NCBI GenBank assembly: GCA_007121335.1
Contig: SKLY01000012.1
Location: forward strand, 1-64,000
DNA from: Saprospiraceae bacterium
GTDB lineage: Bacteria > Bacteroidota > Bacteroidia > Chitinophagales > Saprospiraceae
Length of the DNA stretch: 64,000 nt
Direction: 5' to 3'
Below are positions 26,219-33,995 of this stretch, piece by piece. The position numbers were made by a program, and so were the translations under genes. How positions within the stretch are numbered: position 1 is the stretch's first letter; every line of letters begins with the position of its first letter. Below the pieces are notes generated by a model, which was given only the letters and a program-made list of their open reading frames with translations, was not told the origin of the DNA and made no database searches.

Positions 26219-27100
26219 TTAGGAGTAAATTGACTTACTTCTTGCGTGGAGGGTGTTTTTCAACAAAGCAGTCACGGTCATCAGTCCTACACCGCCGGGC
26301 ACAGGGGTGATATAACTGCATCTGGGGCTCACATTATCAAAATCCACGTCTCCTACAATTCGGTATCCTTTCTTCTTGCTGCTGTCTTCAACACGGTTTA
26401 TTCCGACATCAATGACTACTGCCCCGTCTTTTATCATATCCGCCGTGACGAAATTTGGTTTTCCAATGGCGGCAATTACAATATCTGCCCGGCGAAGCTC
26501 TGCTCCGATGTCTTTGGTCCTGGAGTGAGTGAGGGTAACTGTGCAATTACCGGGCTTATTTTTTCTGGACATCAATATGGATATGGGAGTTCCCACTATA
26601 TTGGATCTTCCGACCACCACACAGTGCTTGCCTGATGTATCAATATTGTATCTCTCCAACATCATCAGAATACCGTATGGAGTGGCTGGCAAAAAAGCTG
26701 GCATTCCCTGAGCCATCCTCCCAAAATTCACCGGGTGAAATCCATCTACATCTTTTCGGTGGTCAATTGCCAAATTGACGCGCTCCTCATCTATGTGGTC
26801 GGGTAGGGGCAGTTGCACTATGTAGCCGTCGATATCTTCGTCCTGGTTGAGTTTATCGATAATCCCGAGGAGTTCTGCTTCTGAAGTATCGGCTGGTTTC
26901 TCAATCAAGGTGGATTCGAAACCGATTTTTTTACAGTTTTTCACCTTGCTTTTGACGTAAAAAGTGGAGGCCGGATCACTCCCTACCAAAACAGCGGCTA
27001 GGTGAGGCGGCCTTTGTCCGGATTTTACAATTCTGCTGACATCTTCGGCCATTTCCTCCTTTATCTCGGCCGAGAGCTTTTTCCCATCTAATAAATTCAT
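26219..27100 (-). CDS. folD: Bifunctional methylenetetrahydrofolate dehydrogenase / methenyltetrahydrofolate cyclohydrolase
   Basis: FolD interconverts 5,10-methylene-, methenyl- and 10-formyl-tetrahydrofolate, supplying one-carbon units to purine and formylmethionine synthesis. The 293-residue protein shows the catalytic YVKSKVKNCKKIGF region (Y and K of the YxxxK motif), the signature GYIVQLPLPDHID, the cofactor loop VVGRSNIVGTPIS, and the C-terminal VTPVPGGVG-type motif as ITPVPGGVGLMTVTALL. The ATG at 27100 is well placed. It is the first gene of the folD-prmA pair. Confidence 0.97.
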   Translation of the reverse strand: MNLLDGKKLSAEIKEEMAEDVSRIVKSGQRPPHLAAVLVGSDPASTFYVKSKVKNCKKIGFESTLIEKPADTSEAELLGIIDKLNQDEDIDGYIVQLPLPDHIDEERVNLAIDHRKDVDGFHPVNFGRMAQGMPAFLPATPYGILMMLERYNIDTSGKHCVVVGRSNIVGTPISILMSRKNKPGNCTVTLTHSRTKDIGAELRRADIVIAAIGKPNFVTADMIKDGAVVIDVGINRVEDSSKKKGYRIVGDVDFDNVSPRCSYITPVPGGVGLMTVTALLKNTLHARSKSIYS

Positions 27101-27276
27101 GTTATGCGGATTTTTGCGCCAAATTAAGGGAAATTGGACAAACGAAGGGCAATTTTCCCCCTTTCTTGAACCAAAATTTCAGGGTTTTAATATTCAACAC
27201 CGCCAAGAAAAATGATCGGGAACATTGGTCAATCATAAAATTCCCCTCGTGTATTTAAAACTTGCGACTGTGTTCA

Positions 27277-27308
27277 TTTGTCTCCTACTTGCGACACATA
27301 TAATATTG
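27277..27308 (+). promoter_or_regulatory. Promoter of the photolyase gene
   Basis: TTTG (27277-27280), a 20-bp spacer and TAATATTG (27301-27308, one mismatch) form a good Bacteroidota promoter. It lies inside the longer version of the photolyase frame, which supports the downstream start at 27327. Confidence 0.55.
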
Positions 27309-27326
27309 TACACAAAACCGAAGAGC

Positions 27327-28859
27327 TTGAAAAAACTCAGACTAATATTAGGAGACCAACTCAACGCCGAACACCGGTGGTTTGACCAGGTGGATGATGA
27401 GGTGACTTACTGCATGTTTGAAATGAGACAGGAAACGGATTATGTGACCCATCACATTCAAAAAATCCTGGCCTTTTTCCTGGGAATGAGAGCCTTTGCC
27501 GATCAATTGAGGGACCGTGGGAATCGGGTGATATACCTGGAAATCGACCACCCTAAGAACCAACAGGACCTCGAAAAAAATATTGAGATGCTCATCCAAA
27601 GGCTTGGCATCGAAAAGTTTGAGTATCAGATGCCTGATGAGTACAGACTCGACCAACAGCTCAAGGAAATTTGCGGCGAAATCAATGTCCCTTTCGAGGT
27701 TTTTGATACGGAGCATTTTCTCACTGAGAGGGAGGAGGTGAAGGACTTTTTTAGCGAGCGTGAATTTTTGATGGAACGATTTTACCGCTACATGCGAAAA
27801 AAACACAATGTGTTGATGCAGGGTGATGAACCCCTCGGCGGCAGGTGGAACTACGACAGGGAAAACCGCAAAAAAATCCCGGCCGGCGTGGAAATCCCTA
27901 ATCCCAAACTGTTTGAAAGAGAAGTGGGCGACCTGATGGAGAAGATTGAAAGTGCCGGTATTAAAACGATGGGTCGCCTGGAGTATCGCACATTGAGATG
28001 GCCGGTTACGAGAGAGGAGGCCATAACAACGCTCGAGTATTTTATCGAACAGCAATTACCCAATTTCGGCAAGTATCAGGATGCAATGACCGACCGTTCA
28101 CCCTTTTTGTTTCACTCCAGACTTTCTTTTGCGCTGAATGTCAAACTGCTCAATCCGCTGGAGGTTATCCGGGCTGTAGAAAAACGAATGAATGGGGATG
28201 AAGAAGATGAGACCAAACTGGCACAGGTCGAGGGCTTTATTCGCCAGATTTTAGGGTGGCGAGAGTACATGCGTGGAATATATTGGGCCAAAGTGCCGGA
28301 CTACTTCACCAAAAACTACTTTGAACACAAGGCACCCTTGCCTTCATGGTACTGGACTGGAGAAACCAAAATGAAGTGTCTGCACCACGCTATCAATCAA
28401 TCACTGGATTACGCTTATGCGCATCACATTCAGCGACTGATGGTAACGGGAAATTTTGCATTGCTGGCCGGCTGCTCTCCCGATGAGGTGGATGCCTGGT
28501 ATCTCGGAATTTACATCGATGCAATTGAATGGGTGGAAATCACCAACACCAGGGGCATGAGCCAGTACGCCGACGGGGGTCTCCTGGCTACCAAACCTTA
28601 TATTTCCTCCGCCAATTACATAAACAAGATGTCCGACTACTGTAAAAACTGTAAGTACGATCCCCAAAAGAAAACTGGTGAGGGTGCCTGTCCCTTTAAC
28701 AGCCTGTACTGGAACTTCTTGATGAAGCACGAGAAACTCCTTCAGAAAAATCACAGGATGTCCATGATGTACAATTTGCTCAATAAAAAGGATGAGGAGG
28801 AACGTAAGGGGTTAAAAAATCAGGCAGAAAAGTACCTCAGTAATATTGAGGACCTCTGA
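27327..28859 (+). CDS. FeS-type bacterial cryptochrome / (6-4) photolyase-like protein
   Basis: The protein matches the CryPro/FeS-BCP group: an N-terminal Rossmann domain starting LKKLRLILGDQLN and a C-terminal FAD domain with GGRWNYDRENRKKIP, ILGWREYMRGIYW and MVTGNFALLAGCSPDEVDAW. Four cysteines that would bind a [4Fe-4S] cluster are C in AGCSPDE and three in YCKNCKYDP...GACPFNSLYW. Members repair UV (6-4) photoproducts or act as blue-light receptors. I chose the TTG at 27327 because family members begin there and a promoter lies just upstream. The frame can be read from a TTG at 27225, which would add a hydrophobic extension. Confidence 0.88.
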   Translation: MKKLRLILGDQLNAEHRWFDQVDDEVTYCMFEMRQETDYVTHHIQKILAFFLGMRAFADQLRDRGNRVIYLEIDHPKNQQDLEKNIEMLIQRLGIEKFEYQMPDEYRLDQQLKEICGEINVPFEVFDTEHFLTEREEVKDFFSEREFLMERFYRYMRKKHNVLMQGDEPLGGRWNYDRENRKKIPAGVEIPNPKLFEREVGDLMEKIESAGIKTMGRLEYRTLRWPVTREEAITTLEYFIEQQLPNFGKYQDAMTDRSPFLFHSRLSFALNVKLLNPLEVIRAVEKRMNGDEEDETKLAQVEGFIRQILGWREYMRGIYWAKVPDYFTKNYFEHKAPLPSWYWTGETKMKCLHHAINQSLDYAYAHHIQRLMVTGNFALLAGCSPDEVDAWYLGIYIDAIEWVEITNTRGMSQYADGGLLATKPYISSANYINKMSDYCKNCKYDPQKKTGEGACPFNSLYWNFLMKHEKLLQKNHRMSMMYNLLNKKDEEERKGLKNQAEKYLSNIEDL

Positions 28860-28886
28860 TTTTTTCTCACAAAAAAACACGGGGAA

Positions 28887-28917
28887 TTTTTTGCTTCCAA
28901 AAAAAGCCTTAATTTTG
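28887..28917 (+). promoter_or_regulatory. Promoter of tRNA-Ser
   Basis: A perfect -7 box TAATTTTG (28910-28917) follows a T-tract at 28887-28892 at about the -33 spacing. It lies 54 bp before the mature tRNA-Ser 5' end. Confidence 0.55.
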
Positions 28918-28971
28918 CAGCCGCTGAGAAAAAGTCCCTCGGATGTGATATAATAAGATTGTACAATTTTT

Positions 28972-29059
28972 GGAGGAGTGGCAGAGCTGGCTTAATGCAC
29001 CGGTCTTGAAAACCGGCGTGCCCGAGAGGGTACCGGGGGTTCGAATCCCTCCTCCTCCG
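28972..29059 (+). tRNA. tRNA-Ser (anticodon TGA)
   Basis: A full class II tRNA of 88 nt folds by hand. The acceptor stem GGAGGAG pairs with CTCCTCC (28972-28978 with 29052-29058), and the discriminator is G. The anticodon arm is CCGGT CTTGAAA ACCGG, giving TGA. A long variable arm GTGCCCGAGAGGGTAC is present, and the T-arm has the TTCGAAT loop. CCA is not encoded, as usual in this phylum. Confidence 0.97.
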
Positions 29060-29063
29060 CCTC

Positions 29064-29106
29064 AAAAGCCCGGCAGTAACTTTTTACAGTTCCCGGGCTT
29101 TTTTTA
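29064..29106 (+). terminator. Terminator of tRNA-Ser
   Basis: Perfect stem AGCCCGG/CCGGGCT (29067-29073 with 29093-29099), extended by A:T pairs, followed by TTTTTTT. It begins 5 nt after the tRNA. Confidence 0.92.
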
Positions 29107-29334
29107 TGCCCCTGAGTCATCCATCGACCATCTTTTTGAAGTAATTTTTCCACGAGAACCAGGGTTTTCTGCCCCTCGCCCTGAGTTTATTCTTTTTGTC
29201 TCAGCAGTGCTTGCCTATTGAAAATTCAGAGTTGATTGGTCAATTATTTTGCAGTCCCAGGTTGCGAAGTTGATGCAAATGGGTGATTAAATTTTGATAG
29301 ATGCGGGTTCCGGGTGTAAACGAAATGTAGTTGT

Positions 29335-29682
29335 TTACAGGTGAAGATCGTCCTTTCTTTTAAGCAGTACTTCTTCGGATTCCTCCCTGTCGGGATCGGG
29401 CACACAGCAATCCACCGGACAGACAGCCGCGCACTGAGGCTCCTCGTGAAAGCCGACGCACTCCGTGCACTTTTCAGGAACTATGTAGTAGATTTCCTCG
29501 TCAATTGGATTTTGTCGCTCCGATGCATCAACTTCTTTTCCATCCTCGAGTTTGTACTTGCCGTTGACATTCGTTCCGTCTGAAACAGCCCAGTCCACTC
29601 CACCTTCATATATTGCATTATTGGGGCACTCCGGCTCACATGCACCGCAGTTTATACATTCCTCTGTGATTATTATTGCCAT
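29335..29682 (-). CDS. 2[4Fe-4S] ferredoxin
   Basis: The ATG at 29682 ([20 protein letters not shown]) gives 115 residues. The first cluster motif is [16 protein letters not shown]. The second is [20 protein letters not shown], with seven residues between the second and third cysteines, as in the long-spacer Bacteroidota/Proteobacteria ferredoxins. A 45-residue insert separates the two halves. It is a soluble one-electron carrier whose partner cannot be told. A perfect minus-strand -7 box TACCTTTG (29747-29740) lies about 60 bp upstream of the ATG. The gene stands alone. Confidence 0.93.
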   Translation of the reverse strand: MAIIITEECINCGACEPECPNNAIYEGGVDWAVSDGTNVNGKYKLEDGKEVDASERQNPIDEEIYYIVPEKCTECVGFHEEPQCAAVCPVDCCVPDPDREESEEVLLKRKDDLHL

Positions 29683-29895
29683 GATATTTAAATTCAATTT
29701 ACTCTTCTAATCAATTTTCCCGGCAATTGTTTAAATCCCCAAAGGTAATAATTTAGCCTGGTATCTCCATGTATAAAGGTCAATATTGCAGCTCGAAATG
29801 ACAATAATAGGGATGCTATGACCATTTATTGATATAATATTAGCAACTTTGTAGCCAAATCGAGTGGGTTGAATGCCTTCTCAAAAATCTGAGTT

Positions 29896-30969
29896 ATGTT
29901 ACGATGGATGTGTGTGTTGATTATGGTATCTTTTATCGCTCCTGAAGTGAAAGGACAAATGCTATTTCAGGTCGATGATTTCAGTGCTTTTGAGGAAGAT
30001 CTGACCATTACCGGGGATGCGCGCATTATTGTTAACAGGCTTAGACTCACACCATCGGAGCGATACCAGCAGGGTGCTACCTGGTTTTCCCGTCAACAAA
30101 TCGATCTCCAGCGCGGCTTTGAAACTGAATTTATTTTCAAATTGACCAATCACGATCCTGAGCATGAGGGTGGCGATGGGTTTGCCTTTGTGGTCCACAA
30201 TAACGACCTTCAGGAACTCGGTGGCTTTGGAGACAGCATCGGATACAAGGGATTGAGCGGGGGTGTGGCCATTGAATTTGACACCTATGACAACGATGAA
30301 GGCAGTCGCAATCACGTCACCCTCAGTTACTATGATCCCGCGGAAGGTGGTTTTAAAAGACATGCCACAGTACATCAGATTCCCGAAATGAGCGATGGCA
30401 AACCGCATTACGCACGCATAACCTATGCGGATGGTTTTCTAACCTTTTGGTTGGATAGCTATATCTTTCCGGTACTCTCCTCCAAGTTGGACCTGCCGGG
30501 CATTTTGGGAACTGATAAGGCATGGTTGGGTTTTACCAGTGCAACCTCTTTTGCGCATTCCGATCACGATATTTTGGAATGGATGGTGGGTGAGTTTTTG
30601 CCCCCACCTGACCTTGCCATAGAAAACATCAGAGTGGAACCCAAATACACCGTGGAAGTCCAGAGCCGGAATTTAAGGATAAGTGTATGGGACCACAATC
30701 AAATTGACGGGGACATTATTTCCCTTAAAGTTGGAGACCAGTGGCTCATCAATGAGTACGAATTGGTCAGAGCTAGAAAAACCGTGCCCTACACCTTTAC
30801 CGGTTTCAATACCACCATTATTCTCTACGCACACAACCTCGGCGATATTCCTCCCAATACTGCCGCCGTGGCCATTGACGATGGGGTGGAAACCCAAACC
30901 ATAAACCTCGAGGCCGATCTAGAAAACAGTGAAGCCATTGAGATTATTTACAGAGGTCCAGCGGATTGA
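29896..30969 (+). CDS. Secreted L-type lectin-like protein
   Basis: A signal peptide (about 1-21, cleaved near VKGQ) is followed by a legume-lectin-type beta-sandwich (about 25-240). GGDGFAFVVHN and GGVAIEFDTYDNDEGSRNHV correspond to the two strands that carry the metal/sugar-binding Asp and Asn of L-type lectins. WLGFTSATSFAHSDHDIL matches the closing FSAATG-like segment. A second beta module (about 245-357) contains VWDHNQIDGDIISL, NEYEL and YAHNLGDIPPNTAAVAI, a pattern I know from other Bacteroidota secreted proteins. There is no T9SS sorting domain, so the location is periplasmic or outer surface by another route. The ligand is unknown. Confidence 0.85.
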   Translation: MLRWMCVLIMVSFIAPEVKGQMLFQVDDFSAFEEDLTITGDARIIVNRLRLTPSERYQQGATWFSRQQIDLQRGFETEFIFKLTNHDPEHEGGDGFAFVVHNNDLQELGGFGDSIGYKGLSGGVAIEFDTYDNDEGSRNHVTLSYYDPAEGGFKRHATVHQIPEMSDGKPHYARITYADGFLTFWLDSYIFPVLSSKLDLPGILGTDKAWLGFTSATSFAHSDHDILEWMVGEFLPPPDLAIENIRVEPKYTVEVQSRNLRISVWDHNQIDGDIISLKVGDQWLINEYELVRARKTVPYTFTGFNTTIILYAHNLGDIPPNTAAVAIDDGVETQTINLEADLENSEAIEIIYRGPAD

Positions 30970-31047
30970 GTTTAAAATCCGAATGCCGGTTTATTGTCTT
31001 TACCAGTTGGATGCTAATTCCAATACTCCCAATCAAGGCCAATCACC

Positions 31048-32388
31048 CTACCAGGGCCTCGGCAACACCCACTCCTGATTGCCAAAATAATTCCATCTGA
31101 CATCTAAAAGGTCCGTTTCGGGATCGGTAAATTGCTTCAGTGGTCGGCCATTCACAGCTACGCGCGCATTGACATAAACACTGACTTCGCTGTAGCCCTT
31201 CTCTAAAAATTCCTTTTCCAGATAACGAGCGAATGTAAACATCATATCGGGCCTGGTGGACACGCCGTTGATCTGATGTCCCCCGAGCCGTTCTCTGAGA
31301 TTAATTCTGTGTTGTTTATTCTGATCTGTTTCAACCGTAAAATGAGCAATCCCGGATTTGGTTCTCAGCATCATCCTCCAGCTAAGCCGGTGTCCCGCCT
31401 CGGTCCACAATACATCGTCCGGTATGAAGTGGTGCCGGACAGGCAGTATCAACATCAATCCGATGAATCCGGCGAATGCGTATTTTATTAGTGCTTTTTG
31501 GGTGGGTGTGTGATTGAAAATAGCCGGACTCGGTATCCGGTCCTTTGATACCAGCTTCTCGATGCTTTTTGTCGGAAAAAAGAATATCGAAAAGGCCAGG
31601 GCGAAGTACGGAAAGATGCCGATTTGAAACACCGCCGAATTGAACAGATGAAATCCCAGTGAGGCAATAATGGCAAACCATCGGGTTCTTTTCCACAACA
31701 ACATGGGCACCACGAGCAGATCGTAGCCGATACCCGCATAGGATAGAAAGTGCGGGACCCAGTCTATTTGAAGTAATGGCCCAATAATAGGCAGGTCGGC
31801 CCTGGCGGTCATCCAAATGGTCAAAGGTCTCGCCTCCAACCAATCGGGATACAGTTTATTAATGGCTGCGAAAAAATAGACAATCGCTATCAGGCACATA
31901 AAAAGCAGCCTCGGCCAGGAGGGAATCTGGTTTCGGTAAATCGCGGGATTGTATTTTGCATCCAGTGCAAAACGCTTCCCTACGGGCAGGAATACAAATA
32001 TCCAGGAAACCACCATTACCAGGTAGTAGTGGTTGTTGTAGTTGCTCTTTTGCATCAGATAGGTCAGGGACCAGAGGATTGCTAAAAATAGTATGGAGTA
32101 CCTGTACTTGTATCCCAGCATCACCCCGATGGAAAAAACTCCCATGAGGAAAAACACCCCGTACATGGGGGTCCCAATGAGGACTTGTGTCCATTCAAAA
32201 CCGAAAAAGGGAAAGGTGTAATTGACATCGACGAAGGTCCTCCTCACCCAGCCGGTGGCAATTGCACCCCACGCCTCCGCTAGCATCAGGACCCCAAATG
32301 CAATTCTGAAGATTTCAATAGGTGCATTGCTCTCCATTGAGAAGAGCCAATTCTCGTACTTGCGGTTGTAGCCGCCGGAATGTTCCAT
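31048..32388 (-). CDS. HTTM-domain membrane protein (vitamin K gamma-carboxylase-like)
   Basis: The 446-residue protein has about eight transmembrane helices in the first 290 residues, then a soluble C-terminal part. The pattern EIFRIAFGVLMLAEAW at the start, the conserved YNNHYYLVMVVSWIF segment and AAINKLYPDWLEA mark it as a HTTM protein, a family related to vertebrate vitamin K-dependent gamma-carboxylase. Bacterial members have mostly unknown roles. It is the last gene of a three-gene minus-strand unit (33361 to 31048), starting 15 bp after the unknown gene before it. Confidence 0.88.
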   Translation of the reverse strand: MEHSGGYNRKYENWLFSMESNAPIEIFRIAFGVLMLAEAWGAIATGWVRRTFVDVNYTFPFFGFEWTQVLIGTPMYGVFFLMGVFSIGVMLGYKYRYSILFLAILWSLTYLMQKSNYNNHYYLVMVVSWIFVFLPVGKRFALDAKYNPAIYRNQIPSWPRLLFMCLIAIVYFFAAINKLYPDWLEARPLTIWMTARADLPIIGPLLQIDWVPHFLSYAGIGYDLLVVPMLLWKRTRWFAIIASLGFHLFNSAVFQIGIFPYFALAFSIFFFPTKSIEKLVSKDRIPSPAIFNHTPTQKALIKYAFAGFIGLMLILPVRHHFIPDDVLWTEAGHRLSWRMMLRTKSGIAHFTVETDQNKQHRINLRERLGGHQINGVSTRPDMMFTFARYLEKEFLEKGYSEVSVYVNARVAVNGRPLKQFTDPETDLLDVRWNYFGNQEWVLPRPW

Positions 32389-32403
32389 TCTGATCGGTAA
32401 TTT

Positions 32404-33117
32404 TTACGGCATTGTTTCGCCGCTGCAATATGCACAAAATTCCGCAGATGGATACAAGGTTTCGAAAGGATTGGAGTGATTTACCCCACTTTTTTTCAGT
32501 GCCTCCTTATATATAGACATCAACTCTTCGTCCTTTTTCATGATGCCACTCACAGCCCGGGCGATTTTGAAGTACCGCTCGGGGTCTTCCACGGCAGGGA
32601 TGGGGCGCGCCAGGAAGGTTTCGCAAACAGCCACCAACCATTTAAACCGGTAAGGCACGTATTTTTCCGGGTATTTCAGACTTAGGTACAGGGAAATAAT
32701 CCGGTAGTCGTGAAAGTGATTGTTGTCGCTCCGTCCGCGGTATTTGGCCTTATAAACTCCCAGTAGTTGGTCACAGTAGAAAACAAAGCGGTCCATCCGC
32801 TGCAGTAAATCGATGTCTTCATCGTAAAGTTCCCTGAATGCCTGTGTGGTAATGTCTGGTTGTAATTTGAAGAACTCCGACATCATTTCCCGGGGGCGGT
32901 AATTTTCATCCACCCAAAATGAGCGGGAAATATCGCTGCGGATACTCGACCTGTACATTTCGACAGGATTTTCCGATATGGATGCCCAGTTTTTTATAAA
33001 ATTTTCCCTTATCTCCCAAATGGCAGAAACCTTTTGATCCTTCTCAAGTTTGCTTTTAAACTTCTCCAGATTCTCTCTGATCGACTCTAATCTCACTTGG
33101 TCAGAGTTTGGATTCAT
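32404..33117 (-). CDS. Protein of unknown function in the YkoF-HTTM operon
   Basis: A soluble 237-residue protein from the ATG at 33117, overlapping the end of the upstream gene by 17 bp, so translation is likely coupled. It is helical with many aromatic residues. A segment near the middle, FHDYRIISLYLSLKYPEKYV then PYRFKWL, reminds me of the N-terminal domains of some McrB-type restriction ATPases, where a similar phrase precedes the AAA part. Here no AAA domain follows, and the resemblance is weak. The C-terminus has two cysteines in CAYCSGE. No function can be assigned. Confidence 0.65.
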   Translation of the reverse strand: MNPNSDQVRLESIRENLEKFKSKLEKDQKVSAIWEIRENFIKNWASISENPVEMYRSSIRSDISRSFWVDENYRPREMMSEFFKLQPDITTQAFRELYDEDIDLLQRMDRFVFYCDQLLGVYKAKYRGRSDNNHFHDYRIISLYLSLKYPEKYVPYRFKWLVAVCETFLARPIPAVEDPERYFKIARAVSGIMKKDEELMSIYKEALKKSGVNHSNPFETLYPSAEFCAYCSGETMP

Positions 33118-33361
33118 CAAAGCGGAGAATACCCTTACCGATTTTGAGTACGACCATGGCTTGTTGTTTTTCCAGTGCCTCCCTGATGTCGAGAGTGAGC
33201 GCCTCCATGATGGTGTCGTATTGGCCGAAAACCTGGGTACTTACGCCATTAGACTCTATTGTGAGCCCATCGTGACGTCTGATTTTTCTCAAAAAATCTT
33301 TGACCCTGTCTTTGTAATCGTCTTGCAGTGGATAAATACTGAGTTCTGCGGTAGCTTCCAT
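33101..33361 (-). CDS. YkoF/DUF77-like small protein, putative thiamine-binding fold
   Basis: An 86-residue protein that looks like a single half of the YkoF / MTH1187 (DUF77) fold: a first strand TAELSIYPLQDDY, a helix with VKDFLRKIRR, LTIESNGVSTQVFGQYDTIM, and a last helix-strand unit ending KIGKG. In characterised relatives such domains bind thiamine or hydroxymethylpyrimidine, or form tetramers of unknown role. It is the first gene of the three-gene unit with the unknown protein and the HTTM protein. No thiamine biosynthesis gene or TPP riboswitch is visible nearby, so a link to thiamine stays open. Confidence 0.72.
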   Translation of the reverse strand: MEATAELSIYPLQDDYKDRVKDFLRKIRRHDGLTIESNGVSTQVFGQYDTIMEALTLDIREALEKQQAMVVLKIGKGILRFDESKL

Positions 33362-33492
33362 GATTAAATTATTTTTGTTCGTAATATTTTAAGATTTTGA
33401 CAATCCTTTTTGCGACATTTGCGCCCGTAAAAGGAAGTGACTTTTTGTGACCTTCTACCTTATATTAATGGTTCAATTTCTGCATTGTTGTA

Positions 33493-33771
33493 ATGAGTGA
33501 TTTCAAAACCATAGAGCTTAGAATTTACGGCAAAGTACAGGGAGTCTGGTACCGCGCATCTACTCGGGAAAAGGCCCTTCAACTGGGTCTGAGTGGGTAT
33601 GTCATGAACAAATCAGACGGCTCCGTACTGGTTCAGGCGACTGGCACGGAAAATTCCCTGGAAGAACTCATTGATTGGTGTCACCGGGGACCGGCCGAGG
33701 CCAAAGTTGAGGAGGTAAAAGTTGCGAAAATTCCCCTCAGACGCTTCGAGGGCTTCGATATCAGAAGATAG
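33493..33771 (+). CDS. acyP: Acylphosphatase
   Basis: A 92-residue alpha/beta-sandwich enzyme that hydrolyses acyl phosphates. The phosphate-binding loop is YGKVQGVWYR with R21, and the catalytic asparagine is N39 in YVMNKSDGSV. Both catalytic residues are present and the length is standard. It diverges from the YkoF-like gene across 131 bp. Confidence 0.95.
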   Translation: MSDFKTIELRIYGKVQGVWYRASTREKALQLGLSGYVMNKSDGSVLVQATGTENSLEELIDWCHRGPAEAKVEEVKVAKIPLRRFEGFDIRR

Positions 33772-33797
33772 TTTTTACAAAATTATATTTTATTGAA

Positions 33798-33832
33798 AAA
33801 CAATGTGTTATACATTGTTTGAGGATTTTTTT
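33798..33832 (+). terminator. Terminator of acyP
   Basis: Perfect 9-bp stem AAACAATGT/ACATTGTTT (33798-33806 with 33812-33820), a five-base loop and, after GAGGA, a run of seven T. All pairs but two are A:T or G:T-like weak, so it may be leaky. An operator in front of the reductase gene is an alternative. Confidence 0.6.
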
Positions 33833-33995
33833 CTAACAATGTTAACTCTAATATTTGGAAACTTTATATATTTACGAACTCTAATATTTTACCGATTTCG
33901 TTTAACAAATCAATCGACTTTTTTTAGACTCTGAACCGGGAATTGCAGCTAATAAAAGTCGGTATTTCATAAACCATCTAAAATTTATTATAATT

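Noticed and set aside
27225-27326. N-terminal membrane extension of the photolyase
   Set aside because: The family starts at about 27327, and a promoter lies at 27277-27308 inside the extension, so it is probably untranslated.
33772-33995. Possible cobalamin riboswitch or NrdR site upstream of the class II reductase
   Set aside because: The region is AT-rich with one terminator-like stem; no B12-box or NrdR-type repeat can be recognised.
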